Shown here piece by piece: positions 18,604-26,446 of a DNA stretch of 64,000 nucleotides (positions within the stretch are counted from its first letter, which is position 1; every line of letters begins with the position of its first letter). The position numbers and the translations under genes are program-made. Where the stretch lies: the NCBI GenBank assembly GCA_963716585.1, contig CAVQTN010000004.1, forward strand, positions 682,001 to 746,000, written 5' to 3'. Source of the DNA: JAICUY01 sp963716585. GTDB lineage: Bacteria > Chloroflexota > Limnocylindria > QHBO01. The notes below the pieces were generated by a model that was not told the DNA's origin, did no database searches, and saw nothing but the letters and a program-made list of their open reading frames with translations.

Positions 18604-19731
18604 TCACGCGCCGGACTGGCTGGACAGCGCCGAGAATGACTGCGTCTTACCGATGGGCACCGTCTCGGCGTCCTGGAGGGCGCGCAGCGCGCGCTCGATC
18701 AGCTCCTCGTCGCTGAGCGCCTCGCCGTGATAGCCGACCACACCCGCGGCCGGCTGCACGCGGATCGGCTCGCCATCGGCGGCCACGCCCAGCGCCGGCA
18801 TCGCCATCCGCGAGCGGAGCGCGTCGATCATGCCGATCGCCGAGGCCTCATCGGTGTCCGGGAAAAGCAGCGCGAAGGCGTCCGCGTTGAGGCGCGCGCT
18901 CATATCCTCGGTGCGCAGGTGCGCGTCGATCAGTCCTGCCATCTGGCGCAGCGCGTCAGACCGCAGGCGAGAGGTGTGGCCGTCGAGCATCCCGCGATGG
19001 TTGACGTTCACCACGGCCACCGCCAGTCCGGCGCCGGAGCGCTTGGCCCGGCTGACCTCCTGCCGCAGCCGCAGGCGGAAGTATGGAGCGCTGTAGGCCG
19101 ATGTCTCTTCATCCAGCATCTCCATGCGCGCCCGCGCCGGGCGGCGCGTCTTGAGCAGCTCGGCGAGCAGCCCGATCCCAACGCTCAGCGCGGCGCCGAC
19201 CATCACGCCGAGCACGATGTTGAGCGGCACGTTCGGCGAGACGGGCCGGCTCGGCGTGCCGGCGTCGTAGACCGACTTGAGCCCGAAAGGCGTCTCGAGC
19301 TTGGTGACGTAGTCGACGAGCGCGGTGGCCACCGCGTTGGTGTAGTCGCGCGCCAGGTTCGGGTCGGTCGACTGTGTCGCCACGCTCAGCAGGGTGGTCC
19401 CCGGGATCAGCCGGCTATCGACGCTGACGTCGTTCTGCTGGACCGCGGTGAGGTGCAGCCCGTCGATCGCCGCTCGACGAATGGGCGGACTGGTCGCGAT
19501 CTCGGCGTACGTCTGGGCGAGCTCCGACTGACGGGCTATGAGGCTGTAGACGTCGAGCGTGTCCTTGCTGGCGCCCGAGGTGATGGGCTCAACGAACAGG
19601 CGCGAATCGGCCTCGTAGATCTTCGGCTGCGAGAGGGTCCAGACGACTGCCGAGCCGACCACCATGAGGAAGGTGGGGATGATCAGCCACCATTTCTCCC
19701 TCATGGTTCGCAGCAAAGAGCGGATCTCCAT
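18604..19731 (-). CDS. Wzz-like chain-length determinant fused to a degenerate GGDEF domain
   Basis: A 375-residue protein. Residues 1-40 contain a transmembrane helix (WWLIIPTFLMVVGSAVVWTL). The periplasmic Wzz part follows with YEADSRLFVEP and SVATQSTDPNLARDYTN. The second helix, around residues 170-190, follows a proline-rich PSRPVSPNVPLNIVLG as in Wzz/KpsE proteins. The last 150 residues read as a GGDEF-like fold (SRAKRSGAGLAVAVVNVNH, LIDAHLRTEDMSARLNADAFALLFP), but the signature is LNADAF, so diguanylate cyclase activity is not expected. ATG 19731 is preferred because AAGGTGAT precedes it; GTG 19734 adds one residue. It may sense or bind c-di-GMP, but this is not shown. Confidence 0.8.
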   Translation of the reverse strand: MEIRSLLRTMREKWWLIIPTFLMVVGSAVVWTLSQPKIYEADSRLFVEPITSGASKDTLDVYSLIARQSELAQTYAEIATSPPIRRAAIDGLHLTAVQQNDVSVDSRLIPGTTLLSVATQSTDPNLARDYTNAVATALVDYVTKLETPFGLKSVYDAGTPSRPVSPNVPLNIVLGVMVGAALSVGIGLLAELLKTRRPARARMEMLDEETSAYSAPYFRLRLRQEVSRAKRSGAGLAVAVVNVNHRGMLDGHTSRLRSDALRQMAGLIDAHLRTEDMSARLNADAFALLFPDTDEASAIGMIDALRSRMAMPALGVAADGEPIRVQPAAGVVGYHGEALSDEELIERALRALQDAETVPIGKTQSFSALSSQSGA

Positions 19732-19763
19732 CACATCACCTTTCAGCAGGGCGCGCGGCGCCC

Positions 19764-19769
19764 ATCATA
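19764..19769 (-). promoter_or_regulatory. Candidate -10 box upstream of the Wzz-like gene
   Basis: On the minus strand TATGAT lies about 32 nt upstream of ATG 19731, and the gap 19732-19835 is free of genes. No good -35 box is seen, so this is tentative. A promoter here would drive the run 19731 to 8260. Confidence 0.3.
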
Positions 19770-19835
19770 GCGAGAGATGCGAGACACGCTTCGGCACCCC
19801 CCTTGCGTCAGTCGCCAACGGGTCCGGCGAGGCGG

Positions 19836-20957
19836 CTAGGCGCTCTCCGCCGACGCCCCGGTCACGTCCGGAAGCACGACGCCTCCGGCGGCCGGCACGA
19901 TTGGAATGGCCGTCAGTGGGCGCGGCTCAGCCTGCAGGCGGATGGGTCGCGAGCCGTCGTGCATTGACAGCTCGGCCGCCTCGAGGATGCGGACCGTGCG
20001 CAGGCCGGATTGCGCATCGGCGACCGGGCGTCCGCCGTGCAGGATGCAGTCAATGATCTCCTCCGCCTCGACGGCAAGCGCCTCGCGGTTGTCGAGACGT
20101 GGGGCGCGCATGTCGCCGGACCGGTACGAAACCAGCTGGCTGTACACGGTCTCGGCGTCGTCCCACGGGGCGATGGTGACGCCCTTGTCGTAGACGGCCA
20201 GCTTCTCCGAGGCCTGCATGTCGTCGTAGACCGCCATCTGCTTCGACCCGCCGACGATGGTCCGCCGAATCTTGGCCGGTGCCAGCCAGTTGACGTGGAC
20301 GTGCGCCAGCACGCTGGGCCCGTAGCGCATCGTCAGGTAGGCGACGTTCTCGCGCAGGCTGCCGGCATGGGCCGCGCCGATGGCTGACACCTCCGTGGGT
20401 GTTTCGCCCTGCATCAGGTAGTCGATGATGCTCACGTCGTGCGAGCCAAGGTCCCACACCACGTTGACGTCGGACTGGAAGACACCCAGGTTGATCCGCA
20501 CGCTGTCGATGTAATACAGCTCGCCGAGGTGCCCGGTGTCGATCATCTCGCGCATGGCTCGCACGGCGGAGGTGTACACGAAGGTGTGATCGACGGCCAG
20601 CATGACGCCCTTGCGCCGCGCGCGGTCGACGAGGTCCTCGGCATCCGCCAGCCGCGTCGTCATCGGCTTCATGACCAGGACGTGCTTGCCGGCCTTGATG
20701 GCTGCCTTCGCCAGCGGGTAGTGCGTCAGCGAGGGCGTGGCGACCACCACGAGGTCGACGTCGGGGTTGGCCAGCAGCGCCGCCGCGTCCGAGGTCACCT
20801 CCGGAATGGAGTACAGCGAGGCCAGCTTCTGGGCGCGCTCGAGCTGGGCATCGCAGACCGACACGACGCGAGCGCCGTCGGTCCCGGCGAAGTTGCGGAC
20901 GTGGTTGGGACCCCAGTAGCCGCAGCCGATGACGCCGACGCCGACGGAGCGGCTCAT
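19836..20957 (-). CDS. Gfo/Idh/MocA family NAD(P)-dependent dehydrogenase
   Basis: A 373-residue oxidoreductase. The Rossmann motif is VGVIGCGYWGPNHVRNF near the N-terminus, followed by VVVATPSLTHYPLAKAAIKAGKHVLVMKP, where the EKP of the family is MKP. VVWDLGSHDVSIIDYLMQG gives the substrate-binding DxxxHD-type segment. Relatives act on nucleotide sugars in surface-glycan loci, for example oxidising UDP-sugars at C3, but the substrate here is not known. The ATG overlaps the stop of the sugar transferase gene by 4 nt. The tail of about 25 residues is hydrophobic and low in motifs. Confidence 0.9.
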   Translation of the reverse strand: MSRSVGVGVIGCGYWGPNHVRNFAGTDGARVVSVCDAQLERAQKLASLYSIPEVTSDAAALLANPDVDLVVVATPSLTHYPLAKAAIKAGKHVLVMKPMTTRLADAEDLVDRARRKGVMLAVDHTFVYTSAVRAMREMIDTGHLGELYYIDSVRINLGVFQSDVNVVWDLGSHDVSIIDYLMQGETPTEVSAIGAAHAGSLRENVAYLTMRYGPSVLAHVHVNWLAPAKIRRTIVGGSKQMAVYDDMQASEKLAVYDKGVTIAPWDDAETVYSQLVSYRSGDMRAPRLDNREALAVEAEEIIDCILHGGRPVADAQSGLRTVRILEAAELSMHDGSRPIRLQAEPRPLTAIPIVPAAGGVVLPDVTGASAESA

Positions 20958-21676
20958 GATGCGCCTCCGCCGTCGACGAACATGACCCATGGAGTCCGAA
21001 GCATGATCAGCAGGTCCGCCGCAACGCTCCACTGGTGGATGTATCGGATGTCGAGCACGCACATCTCGGTGTACGTCAGCCGGTTGCGCCCGGAGACCTG
21101 CCACAGGCCGGTGATGCCGGGGCGCACCGAGAGGCGCTCGCGCTGCCAGTCGTCGTAGTTCTCGATCTCGTATGCCAGGGCCGGACGCGGGCCGACGATC
21201 GACATCTCGCCACGCAGGACGTTGATCAGCTGCGGCAGCTCGTCGAGTGACGACCGGCGCATCCAGCGGCCAACCGCGATGACCCGGCTGTCGCCGTTCA
21301 CCTTGTACGGCTGGCCCTTGCGATCGCCGGCTGCCGAGATCTCGCCATTGACCAGCATGCGGGTCACCAGCTCGCGATGCGCCTCCTCGCTGACGCCGTC
21401 ATGCATGGTGCGGAACTTGAAGCATGTGAAGGCAGCTCCGCCGGCGCCGATCCGCTGCTGCCGAAACAGCACGGGCCCGGGCGACGTGGCCTTGATGAGG
21501 ACGGAGGCCACCAGCCAGATCGGGCTGGTGAGGATCATGAGCAGTGCCGCGATCACCACATCGAGCGTGCGCTTGGTGGCCGACATCAACGCAGCCGGCC
21601 GTGGGCTTCCGACTTCGCCTGATTCCGGCGTCGCCGAAAGAGGCGGCGCAAGGCGCGCCCGCCTAAGAGTTACCAT
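20954..21676 (-). CDS. Initiating sugar-phosphate transferase (WbaP/ExoY family)
   Basis: A polyprenyl-phosphate hexose-1-phosphate transferase of about 240 residues, which starts repeat-unit synthesis on the lipid carrier at the membrane. It has KRTLDVVIAALLMILTSPIWL, the membrane segment, then GPVLFRQQRIG, FKFRTMHD, SLDELPQLINVLRGEMSIVGPRP and RPGITGLWQVSGR, all hallmarks of the family. ATG 21676 is chosen because GGGGGTGG lies just upstream; GTG 21712 would add 12 residues. It is the first gene of a two-gene unit with the dehydrogenase. An AT-richer upstream gap (21677-21860) probably carries its promoter. Confidence 0.93.
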   Translation of the reverse strand: MVTLRRARLAPPLSATPESGEVGSPRPAALMSATKRTLDVVIAALLMILTSPIWLVASVLIKATSPGPVLFRQQRIGAGGAAFTCFKFRTMHDGVSEEAHRELVTRMLVNGEISAAGDRKGQPYKVNGDSRVIAVGRWMRRSSLDELPQLINVLRGEMSIVGPRPALAYEIENYDDWQRERLSVRPGITGLWQVSGRNRLTYTEMCVLDIRYIHQWSVAADLLIMLRTPWVMFVDGGGAS

Positions 21677-21825
21677 TTTCCACCCCCGTACGATCCGAGT
21701 GCGGCGGGGCACCCGCCTCCTCGCTCGGGCAACTTGCCGCTCCCAATAACGATGAAGTAAGCGGCTGATAAAGAACGTTCATATCCTGACCGAACGGAAG
21801 TACTATTTCAAGGCCCAGGACCGCT

Positions 21826-21849
21826 TCGTGGTGCGAATTCGCACCACGA
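21826..21849. promoter_or_regulatory. Perfect 24-bp palindrome
   Basis: The 12-nt arm TCGTGGTGCGAA is followed directly by its exact reverse complement. It lies 12 bp beyond the end of the SLC13-like gene and about 150 bp upstream of the sugar transferase gene. There is no T-run, so it is a poor rho-independent terminator. An operator or a rho-associated hairpin is possible. Confidence 0.6.
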
Positions 21850-21860
21850 GACGTGGTCGC

Positions 21861-23621
21861 TCAGAAGGGAAACACGATCGGGATGAGGGTCAGGCTCATC
21901 ACAATCGAAACCAAGTTGAGCGGCAGTCCCACACGAGTGAAGTCGCCGAACCGATAGTTCCCGATGCCGTAGACCATCATGTTGGTCTGGTAGCCGATGG
22001 GGGTCAGGAACGAGAGGCTTGCGCCGAGCGTGACGGCGATGACGAACGGACGCGGATCCGCCCCGACCGCGGTCGCGGTCGCGATCGCCACGGGAAACAC
22101 CAGCACGGCCGCGGCGTTGTGGCTGATCACCTCGGTCAGCGCCATGGTCGCCAACAGCACGCCGGCCAGTGCCCCCACGAGCCCGAACGGCAGGAACACG
22201 GTCAGCAGCAGGTGCGCGATCACGTCCGCGAGCCCGCTGTCCTTCACCGCGGCCCCCAGCCCGAATGCCGCCGCGATGAGAACGACCACGTTGAGATCGA
22301 CGGCGTTGCGTGCCTGGCGGACGGTCAGCGCCCGGGTCGCGACCAGCAGCAGAGCGGTGAGCAGCGCGGTCTGCAGGATTGGCAGCAGGCCGCTGCCGGT
22401 CAGGATGATGAAGCCCAGGCCGATGAGCGCAACACGCTTCGCCTTGCGCGGCTGCGTCGGTGAGATCCCGCGCTGGGGAGCAATGACCAGGAAGTCGCCG
22501 GAGTTGCGGTAGCGGCTGCGGAAGTCGGGGCGGGCGAGCACCAGCAGCGTGTCGCCCAGCCGCAGGGAAAGCTCACCGAGCTTGCCTTCGATCCGATGCC
22601 CGGCCCGATGGATGGCCAGCACCGCGGCACCGTACCGCCCGCGAAACCCGAACTCGCGCAGGTTCCGTCCGGCGAACGCCTCACCGAGCACGACCTCGTA
22701 GAACGCGTGGCGATCGCCCTCCAGCTGCTTGATCTGCCGCCGATGGGTCGACTGCAGCCCGCGCATCCGTTGCAGGTCGACGACCTCCTCGACGCGCCCG
22801 ACGAAGGTCAGCACGTCTCCGGCGTGCAGCTCGGTGACCGGGCTCACCGGCGCTATGCGCTCGCCTGCACGCTCGATGGCGACGAGGTACACGCCCTGCA
22901 GCTGCCGCAGGCCGGCCGCCTCGACCGTGCGCCCAACCACGGGACCGTCGCGCTGGACCGCCATGCTCACCGAGTAGTCGCGGCTGGCCGCAGGATCCGG
23001 GCCGTCTCCCTTTCTCTCGGGAAGCAGGCGGCTGGCCACGAGGACGAGGACCAAGGCGCCCACCAGGGCGATCGGCAGGCCGACCGGCGTCAGCTCGAAC
23101 AGGCTCAACGGTCGATAGCCCGCCTCGCGGAGCAGTCCGGAGACGGTCAGGTTGGCCGAGGTGCCGATGGTGGTGATGACCCCGCCGAGCACGGCCGCGT
23201 ACGAGATCGGGATGAGGAAGCGCGATGGAGAGAGGCCCTTCCGGTTGCAGAGGTCCATGACCGCCGGGATCGACATCGCGACCAGCGTGGTGTTGTTCAT
23301 GAACCCGGACACCAGGGTCAGCGGAAAGACGATGCGTGCCAGCAGGCCGCGCGGCGGCGGTCCGTGGCCGATGAACCGGTCGGTGAGCGGTTGCAGCACC
23401 CCGGAGATATCGGCCGCCCGAGCAAAGATCAGCAGGGCGCCGATGATGATCGGAGCCTCGTTGCTGAAGCCGGAAAACGCCTGGTCGCCGTTGATCACGC
23501 CAACCAGCAGCAGGAAGATCGTCGCGACCAGGACGGCGAAGGCGGGCGGCGCCATCTCGCGGGCCATCACCACGATGAGCACGACGATCGTGGCCAGGGT
23601 CACCCAGGCGTGAATGCCCAT
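21861..23621 (-). CDS. SLC13/DASS-type permease with two TrkA_C (RCK_C) domains
   Basis: A 586-residue membrane protein. Helices at residues 1-200 and 370-586 flank two soluble TrkA_C-like domains (about 205-360; VVGRTVEAAGLRQLQGVYLVAIER and GRNLREFGFRGRYGAAVLAIHR). TTIGTSANLTVSGLL and TEVISHNAAAVLVFPVA are the paired anion- and Na+-binding hairpins of the family. Relatives of this layout include the SAC1/SLT-like sulfate permeases, and others move dicarboxylates. The start ATG 23621 has a strong GGAGGAG 3 nt upstream. Next to eight sulfotransferase genes, sulfate uptake is an attractive but unproved role. Confidence 0.85.
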   Translation of the reverse strand: MGIHAWVTLATIVVLIVVMAREMAPPAFAVLVATIFLLLVGVINGDQAFSGFSNEAPIIIGALLIFARAADISGVLQPLTDRFIGHGPPPRGLLARIVFPLTLVSGFMNNTTLVAMSIPAVMDLCNRKGLSPSRFLIPISYAAVLGGVITTIGTSANLTVSGLLREAGYRPLSLFELTPVGLPIALVGALVLVLVASRLLPERKGDGPDPAASRDYSVSMAVQRDGPVVGRTVEAAGLRQLQGVYLVAIERAGERIAPVSPVTELHAGDVLTFVGRVEEVVDLQRMRGLQSTHRRQIKQLEGDRHAFYEVVLGEAFAGRNLREFGFRGRYGAAVLAIHRAGHRIEGKLGELSLRLGDTLLVLARPDFRSRYRNSGDFLVIAPQRGISPTQPRKAKRVALIGLGFIILTGSGLLPILQTALLTALLLVATRALTVRQARNAVDLNVVVLIAAAFGLGAAVKDSGLADVIAHLLLTVFLPFGLVGALAGVLLATMALTEVISHNAAAVLVFPVAIATATAVGADPRPFVIAVTLGASLSFLTPIGYQTNMMVYGIGNYRFGDFTRVGLPLNLVSIVMSLTLIPIVFPF

Positions 23622-23706
23622 CGCTCCTCCATGCGGGTAGAATCCGTCCTCACTCGCCGTCGCGGACGAAGGCGCGACGCCGCGCGGAGAATAACGGAGG
23701 GAGCGG

Positions 23707-24696
23707 GTGGACAACACTGACCCGATGGGACTGGACCAGCAACGGTTCGCGGATGCGATGCGCGGAGCGCGGCGCATCACGGCGCTGTGCCACGAGAACC
23801 CGGACGCCGACACGATCGGCGGCGCGGTCGCGATCGCGCTCATCGGCGACCGGCTGGGCAAGCAGGTGGAGATCGTGAGCGTCGATGCGCCGGCGCCGGC
23901 GTTCGACTTCCTGCCGTGGTACGACCGTTTCAGCCCCGCTCCGACGCTCGAGCCGGACCTCGCGGTGATCTGCGACGCCGCGACCCTCGAACGCGTCGGC
24001 CGGGTGCGGGTCGAGCACGCCTCGTGGTTCGAGTGCGCCCGCCTCGTCAACGTCGACCATCACGTCACGAACTCCCGCTTCGGCCATGTCAACCTCGTCG
24101 ACCCGACAGCGGCGGCAACCTGCCAGGTCATCGCCGCCGCGCTGCCGGCGCTTGACGTTCCGCTTGATGTCGAGATCGCCACCGCACTGCTGACCGGCAT
24201 CGTCCGGGACAGCCACGGCTTCTCGGACCCGAGCACGCGCGGCGAGACGCTGCGGATCGCGGCGGGCCTGGTCGATGCCGGCGCGCCAGTGAGCCTCATC
24301 CACCGCCGCGTCCTGTCCGAGCTGCCGTATGCCACCCTGGCACTCTGGGGTCGCATGCTGAACGGCCTCGGTCAGCGCCGGGACGGGCGGATCGTCTACG
24401 CCACGCTGACCCAGGCAATGCTCGACGCCACCGGCACGCAGAACCACGACGCCGACGGGCTCGCCGAGTTCATCGCCACGGCCAAGGGCGCCGATATCTG
24501 CATCCTGGTGCGCGAAACGGGGCCGGGCCGCACACGCGTCAGCCTGCGCGTCAGCGAGGCGGTCGACGCCACCAAGATCGCTGCGGTGTTCGGCGGCGGC
24601 GGCCACACGACGCGCGCCGGCTGCACCATCGAGGCACCGGCGCACCTCGCCATTGAGCAGCTGCTCGACGTCTGCGAGCGCTACCTCGACGCCTGA
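23707..24696 (+). CDS. nrnA: DHH/DHHA1 phosphoesterase, NrnA-like (pAp phosphatase / nano-RNase)
   Basis: A 329-residue enzyme. It has NPDADTIGGAVAI near residue 31, LVNVDHHVTN (the DHH metal site), GIVRDSHGFSDPSTRG and a C-terminal DHHA1 domain with FGGGGHTTRAGC. NrnA proteins degrade short RNA and remove the 3'-phosphate from pAp, the by-product of PAPS-dependent sulfotransfer. GGAGGG precedes the GTG 23707 start; ATG 23725 is an alternative. It is divergent from the SLC13-like permease and meets a sulfotransferase gene tail-to-tail with a 16-bp overlap. pAp recycling is a good functional link but is inference. Confidence 0.88.
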   Translation: MDNTDPMGLDQQRFADAMRGARRITALCHENPDADTIGGAVAIALIGDRLGKQVEIVSVDAPAPAFDFLPWYDRFSPAPTLEPDLAVICDAATLERVGRVRVEHASWFECARLVNVDHHVTNSRFGHVNLVDPTAAATCQVIAAALPALDVPLDVEIATALLTGIVRDSHGFSDPSTRGETLRIAAGLVDAGAPVSLIHRRVLSELPYATLALWGRMLNGLGQRRDGRIVYATLTQAMLDATGTQNHDADGLAEFIATAKGADICILVRETGPGRTRVSLRVSEAVDATKIAAVFGGGGHTTRAGCTIEAPAHLAIEQLLDVCERYLDA

Positions 24697-25634
24697 CCCT
24701 CGCGAGGCAGGTCCGTGGGCGGTGGTGTGCCGGCCGTCCAGTGCGTGACGTCCCGATCCAGGAACGTTGACAGACGCTCCGCCTCGTCGTTGAACTCGCG
24801 CCGCAGACGCTCCCGCGTCTGCGGCGGCATGGGATGGCGGGCGGCGGTCCGGACGTTGATCTCCTTTGCGCGCTCGTACAGCGCGCGCCGCAGGCGACGC
24901 GGAACGGTGCGGCTGATCATCCGCCGCGGCAGGTCGGGCGGGCGCGCCAGGAAATGCCGCAACCGCTCGCTGCGCGTTCGCTTGCTGGCGTTGACCACCC
25001 CGAAGCTTTCCGGCCGCACGTCGTCACGGACGCCCACGAAGCGAAGCGTGTCGGCGTAACTCGCCGGGGTATCGGCCGCGAAGTCGTCGTACAGGATGAC
25101 GTGCAGCCGCTCGCGGCCGAAGGCCTGGGCATAGCGCTCCAGCTGCTCGGTGTAGCGCGGCACGCTCGAGTACCAGAGCCCCTGCGGAAGATGCGCGTGC
25201 GGGGGGATCTTCCGACCGGCCCGTCGATCCGGTTCGGCGTCCAGCGCCGCGGTGAAGTCGGTGATCTCCTCGTTGCCGTTCGACAGGTTTTCAGCATGGA
25301 GCGCGTGCAGCATCTCCACGGGGTTGCGCAGCATTGCGATGATCCGGGCTTCCGGCGCGAACGCGGCGATCTCGGCAGCCGCGGTGCGCGAATACAGGTA
25401 CCACACGTACGCGGTGCCGATGCGCTGCGCCGGCCGGGCATCCGCGAAGTGGGCCAGGTACTGCGCGGTCGTCAGTGGCTGCCGATCGCGCACCTCCAGG
25501 TCGCTGCCGAAGAAGCGCAACTCCTTCTGCGATGGCAGGTAGAGATCGGGATGCGCGCGCAGGTAGGCGTACATCGCTGTCGTTCCGGACTTGGGCGCGC
25601 CGACGACGAAGAAGTCGGGCCGGCGTGCCGTCAT
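24681..25634 (-). CDS. Sulfotransferase (Sulfotransfer_1-like)
   Basis: A 317-residue enzyme with the most canonical motifs in the window: FFVVGAPKSGTTAMYAYLRAHP (PKSGTT loop, residues 12-20), ELRFFGSDLE, and IIAMLRNPVEMLHALHAE, resembling heparan-sulfate-type and other bacterial sulfotransferases. VILYDDFAADTPASY follows. The ATG at 25634 overlaps the TGA of the small receiver-like gene by 4 nt, making it the last gene of a three-gene unit from 26388. Acceptor unknown. Confidence 0.9.
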   Translation of the reverse strand: MTARRPDFFVVGAPKSGTTAMYAYLRAHPDLYLPSQKELRFFGSDLEVRDRQPLTTAQYLAHFADARPAQRIGTAYVWYLYSRTAAAEIAAFAPEARIIAMLRNPVEMLHALHAENLSNGNEEITDFTAALDAEPDRRAGRKIPPHAHLPQGLWYSSVPRYTEQLERYAQAFGRERLHVILYDDFAADTPASYADTLRFVGVRDDVRPESFGVVNASKRTRSERLRHFLARPPDLPRRMISRTVPRRLRRALYERAKEINVRTAARHPMPPQTRERLRREFNDEAERLSTFLDRDVTHWTAGTPPPTDLPREGQASR

Positions 25635-25969
25635 GCTCGCCCCGAGAGAATCCGAGGCAGCTCGCGGAAGAGCCTGGAGCGGGCCCACATCGGTCCGAGC
25701 CCGGCGGCGCGCGCGGCGGCGTGCGCCTCGAGGTCGGTGTGCGGACCGAACAGGATCAGGCGAGCTCCGCCATCACCGCGCCAGGCGACGAGCTGGCCGG
25801 TCCAGGACGGAGCACGCTCCGACCAGTCGACCAGCAGCAGGTCGAGGTCAGCGGCGGGAGGCAGCTCGACCGGCGACCGCAGCCAGGTCAGCGGCACCCT
25901 TGCACCGGCAGCAGCTGCCTCGATGCGGCTGAAGAGCATGAGGTCGGAGGTCAGTGCCGCCAGCCTCAC
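25631..25969 (-). CDS. Small receiver-like protein of unknown function
   Basis: A 112-residue protein from GTG 25969, which overlaps the upstream stop by 4 nt. The order RLAALTSDLMLFSRIEAAA, then LDLLLVDWSERAP, then GARLILFGPH resembles the beta-alpha pattern of a CheY-like receiver, with Asp in VDW at the phosphoacceptor position. The upstream acidic pair of true receivers is not evident, so this is probably a pseudo-receiver. Its coupling to a sulfotransferase gene and to an HTH-like gene is the main clue. I do not recognise a named family. Confidence 0.6.
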   Translation of the reverse strand: MRLAALTSDLMLFSRIEAAAAGARVPLTWLRSPVELPPAADLDLLLVDWSERAPSWTGQLVAWRGDGGARLILFGPHTDLEAHAAARAAGLGPMWARSRLFRELPRILSGRA

Positions 25970-26388
25970 TCCGGCGAGGCGGGACCGGAGGCGGTTGCCG
26001 GCGAGCCGCCGGCCACGAAGCCGGGCAGGCCTCCACTGCCGCGCGCTCCGGCGGGCGTGGCTCCGTTCGAGAGCGCTGCCGAGCCGTTGGGGTACTGCTC
26101 CTGGATGAAGCGGGCGATGTGCATCGGATAGATCCCGACGACCACCGGGGCACGCACCTCCACCGACATCTCCAGTCCGATCTCGCCGCGCTCCCAAAGC
26201 TCCTGGAGCTTGGCCGCCTCACGCTCCGGCAGGCCGACGAACGCAGAGCTGCCGTCGCGCCGCATGCAGCAGACCGCATCCGGGTCGTCGAGGCAGAAGC
26301 GCCTGCGCAGTTCCGCGACGGTGACGTAGGGACGGGTGGTAATGAATCGGCGGAGGCTCGAGGTGCTCGGCCGCTTGCTGGCACTCAT
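25966..26388 (-). CDS. HTH-like protein of unknown function
   Basis: A 140-residue protein. Residues 1-50 (SLRRFITTRPYVTVAELRRRF) suggest a short winged-helix or HTH. The middle part has VGLPEREAAKLQELWERGEIG and EMSVEVRAPVVVGIYPMHIARFIQEQY. The last 40 residues are Gly/Ala/Ser/Pro-rich and probably disordered. It heads the three-gene unit with the receiver-like protein and a sulfotransferase, 58 bp downstream of the proline dehydrogenase gene. A regulatory role is a guess from the fold. Confidence 0.6.
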   Translation of the reverse strand: MSASKRPSTSSLRRFITTRPYVTVAELRRRFCLDDPDAVCCMRRDGSSAFVGLPEREAAKLQELWERGEIGLEMSVEVRAPVVVGIYPMHIARFIQEQYPNGSAALSNGATPAGARGSGGLPGFVAGGSPATASGPASPE

Positions 26389-26446
26389 GGGTATCCGCGG
26401 AGTCTACCGCGCCAGCCCCCCGTCCGCCGGAGGGCCGTTCATCGGT

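Noticed and set aside
15504..18639. Long plus-strand frames opposite the polymerase and flippase genes
   Set aside because: Composition is Gln/Arg/Asp-rich with no helices; the minus-strand frames give membrane proteins of known families.
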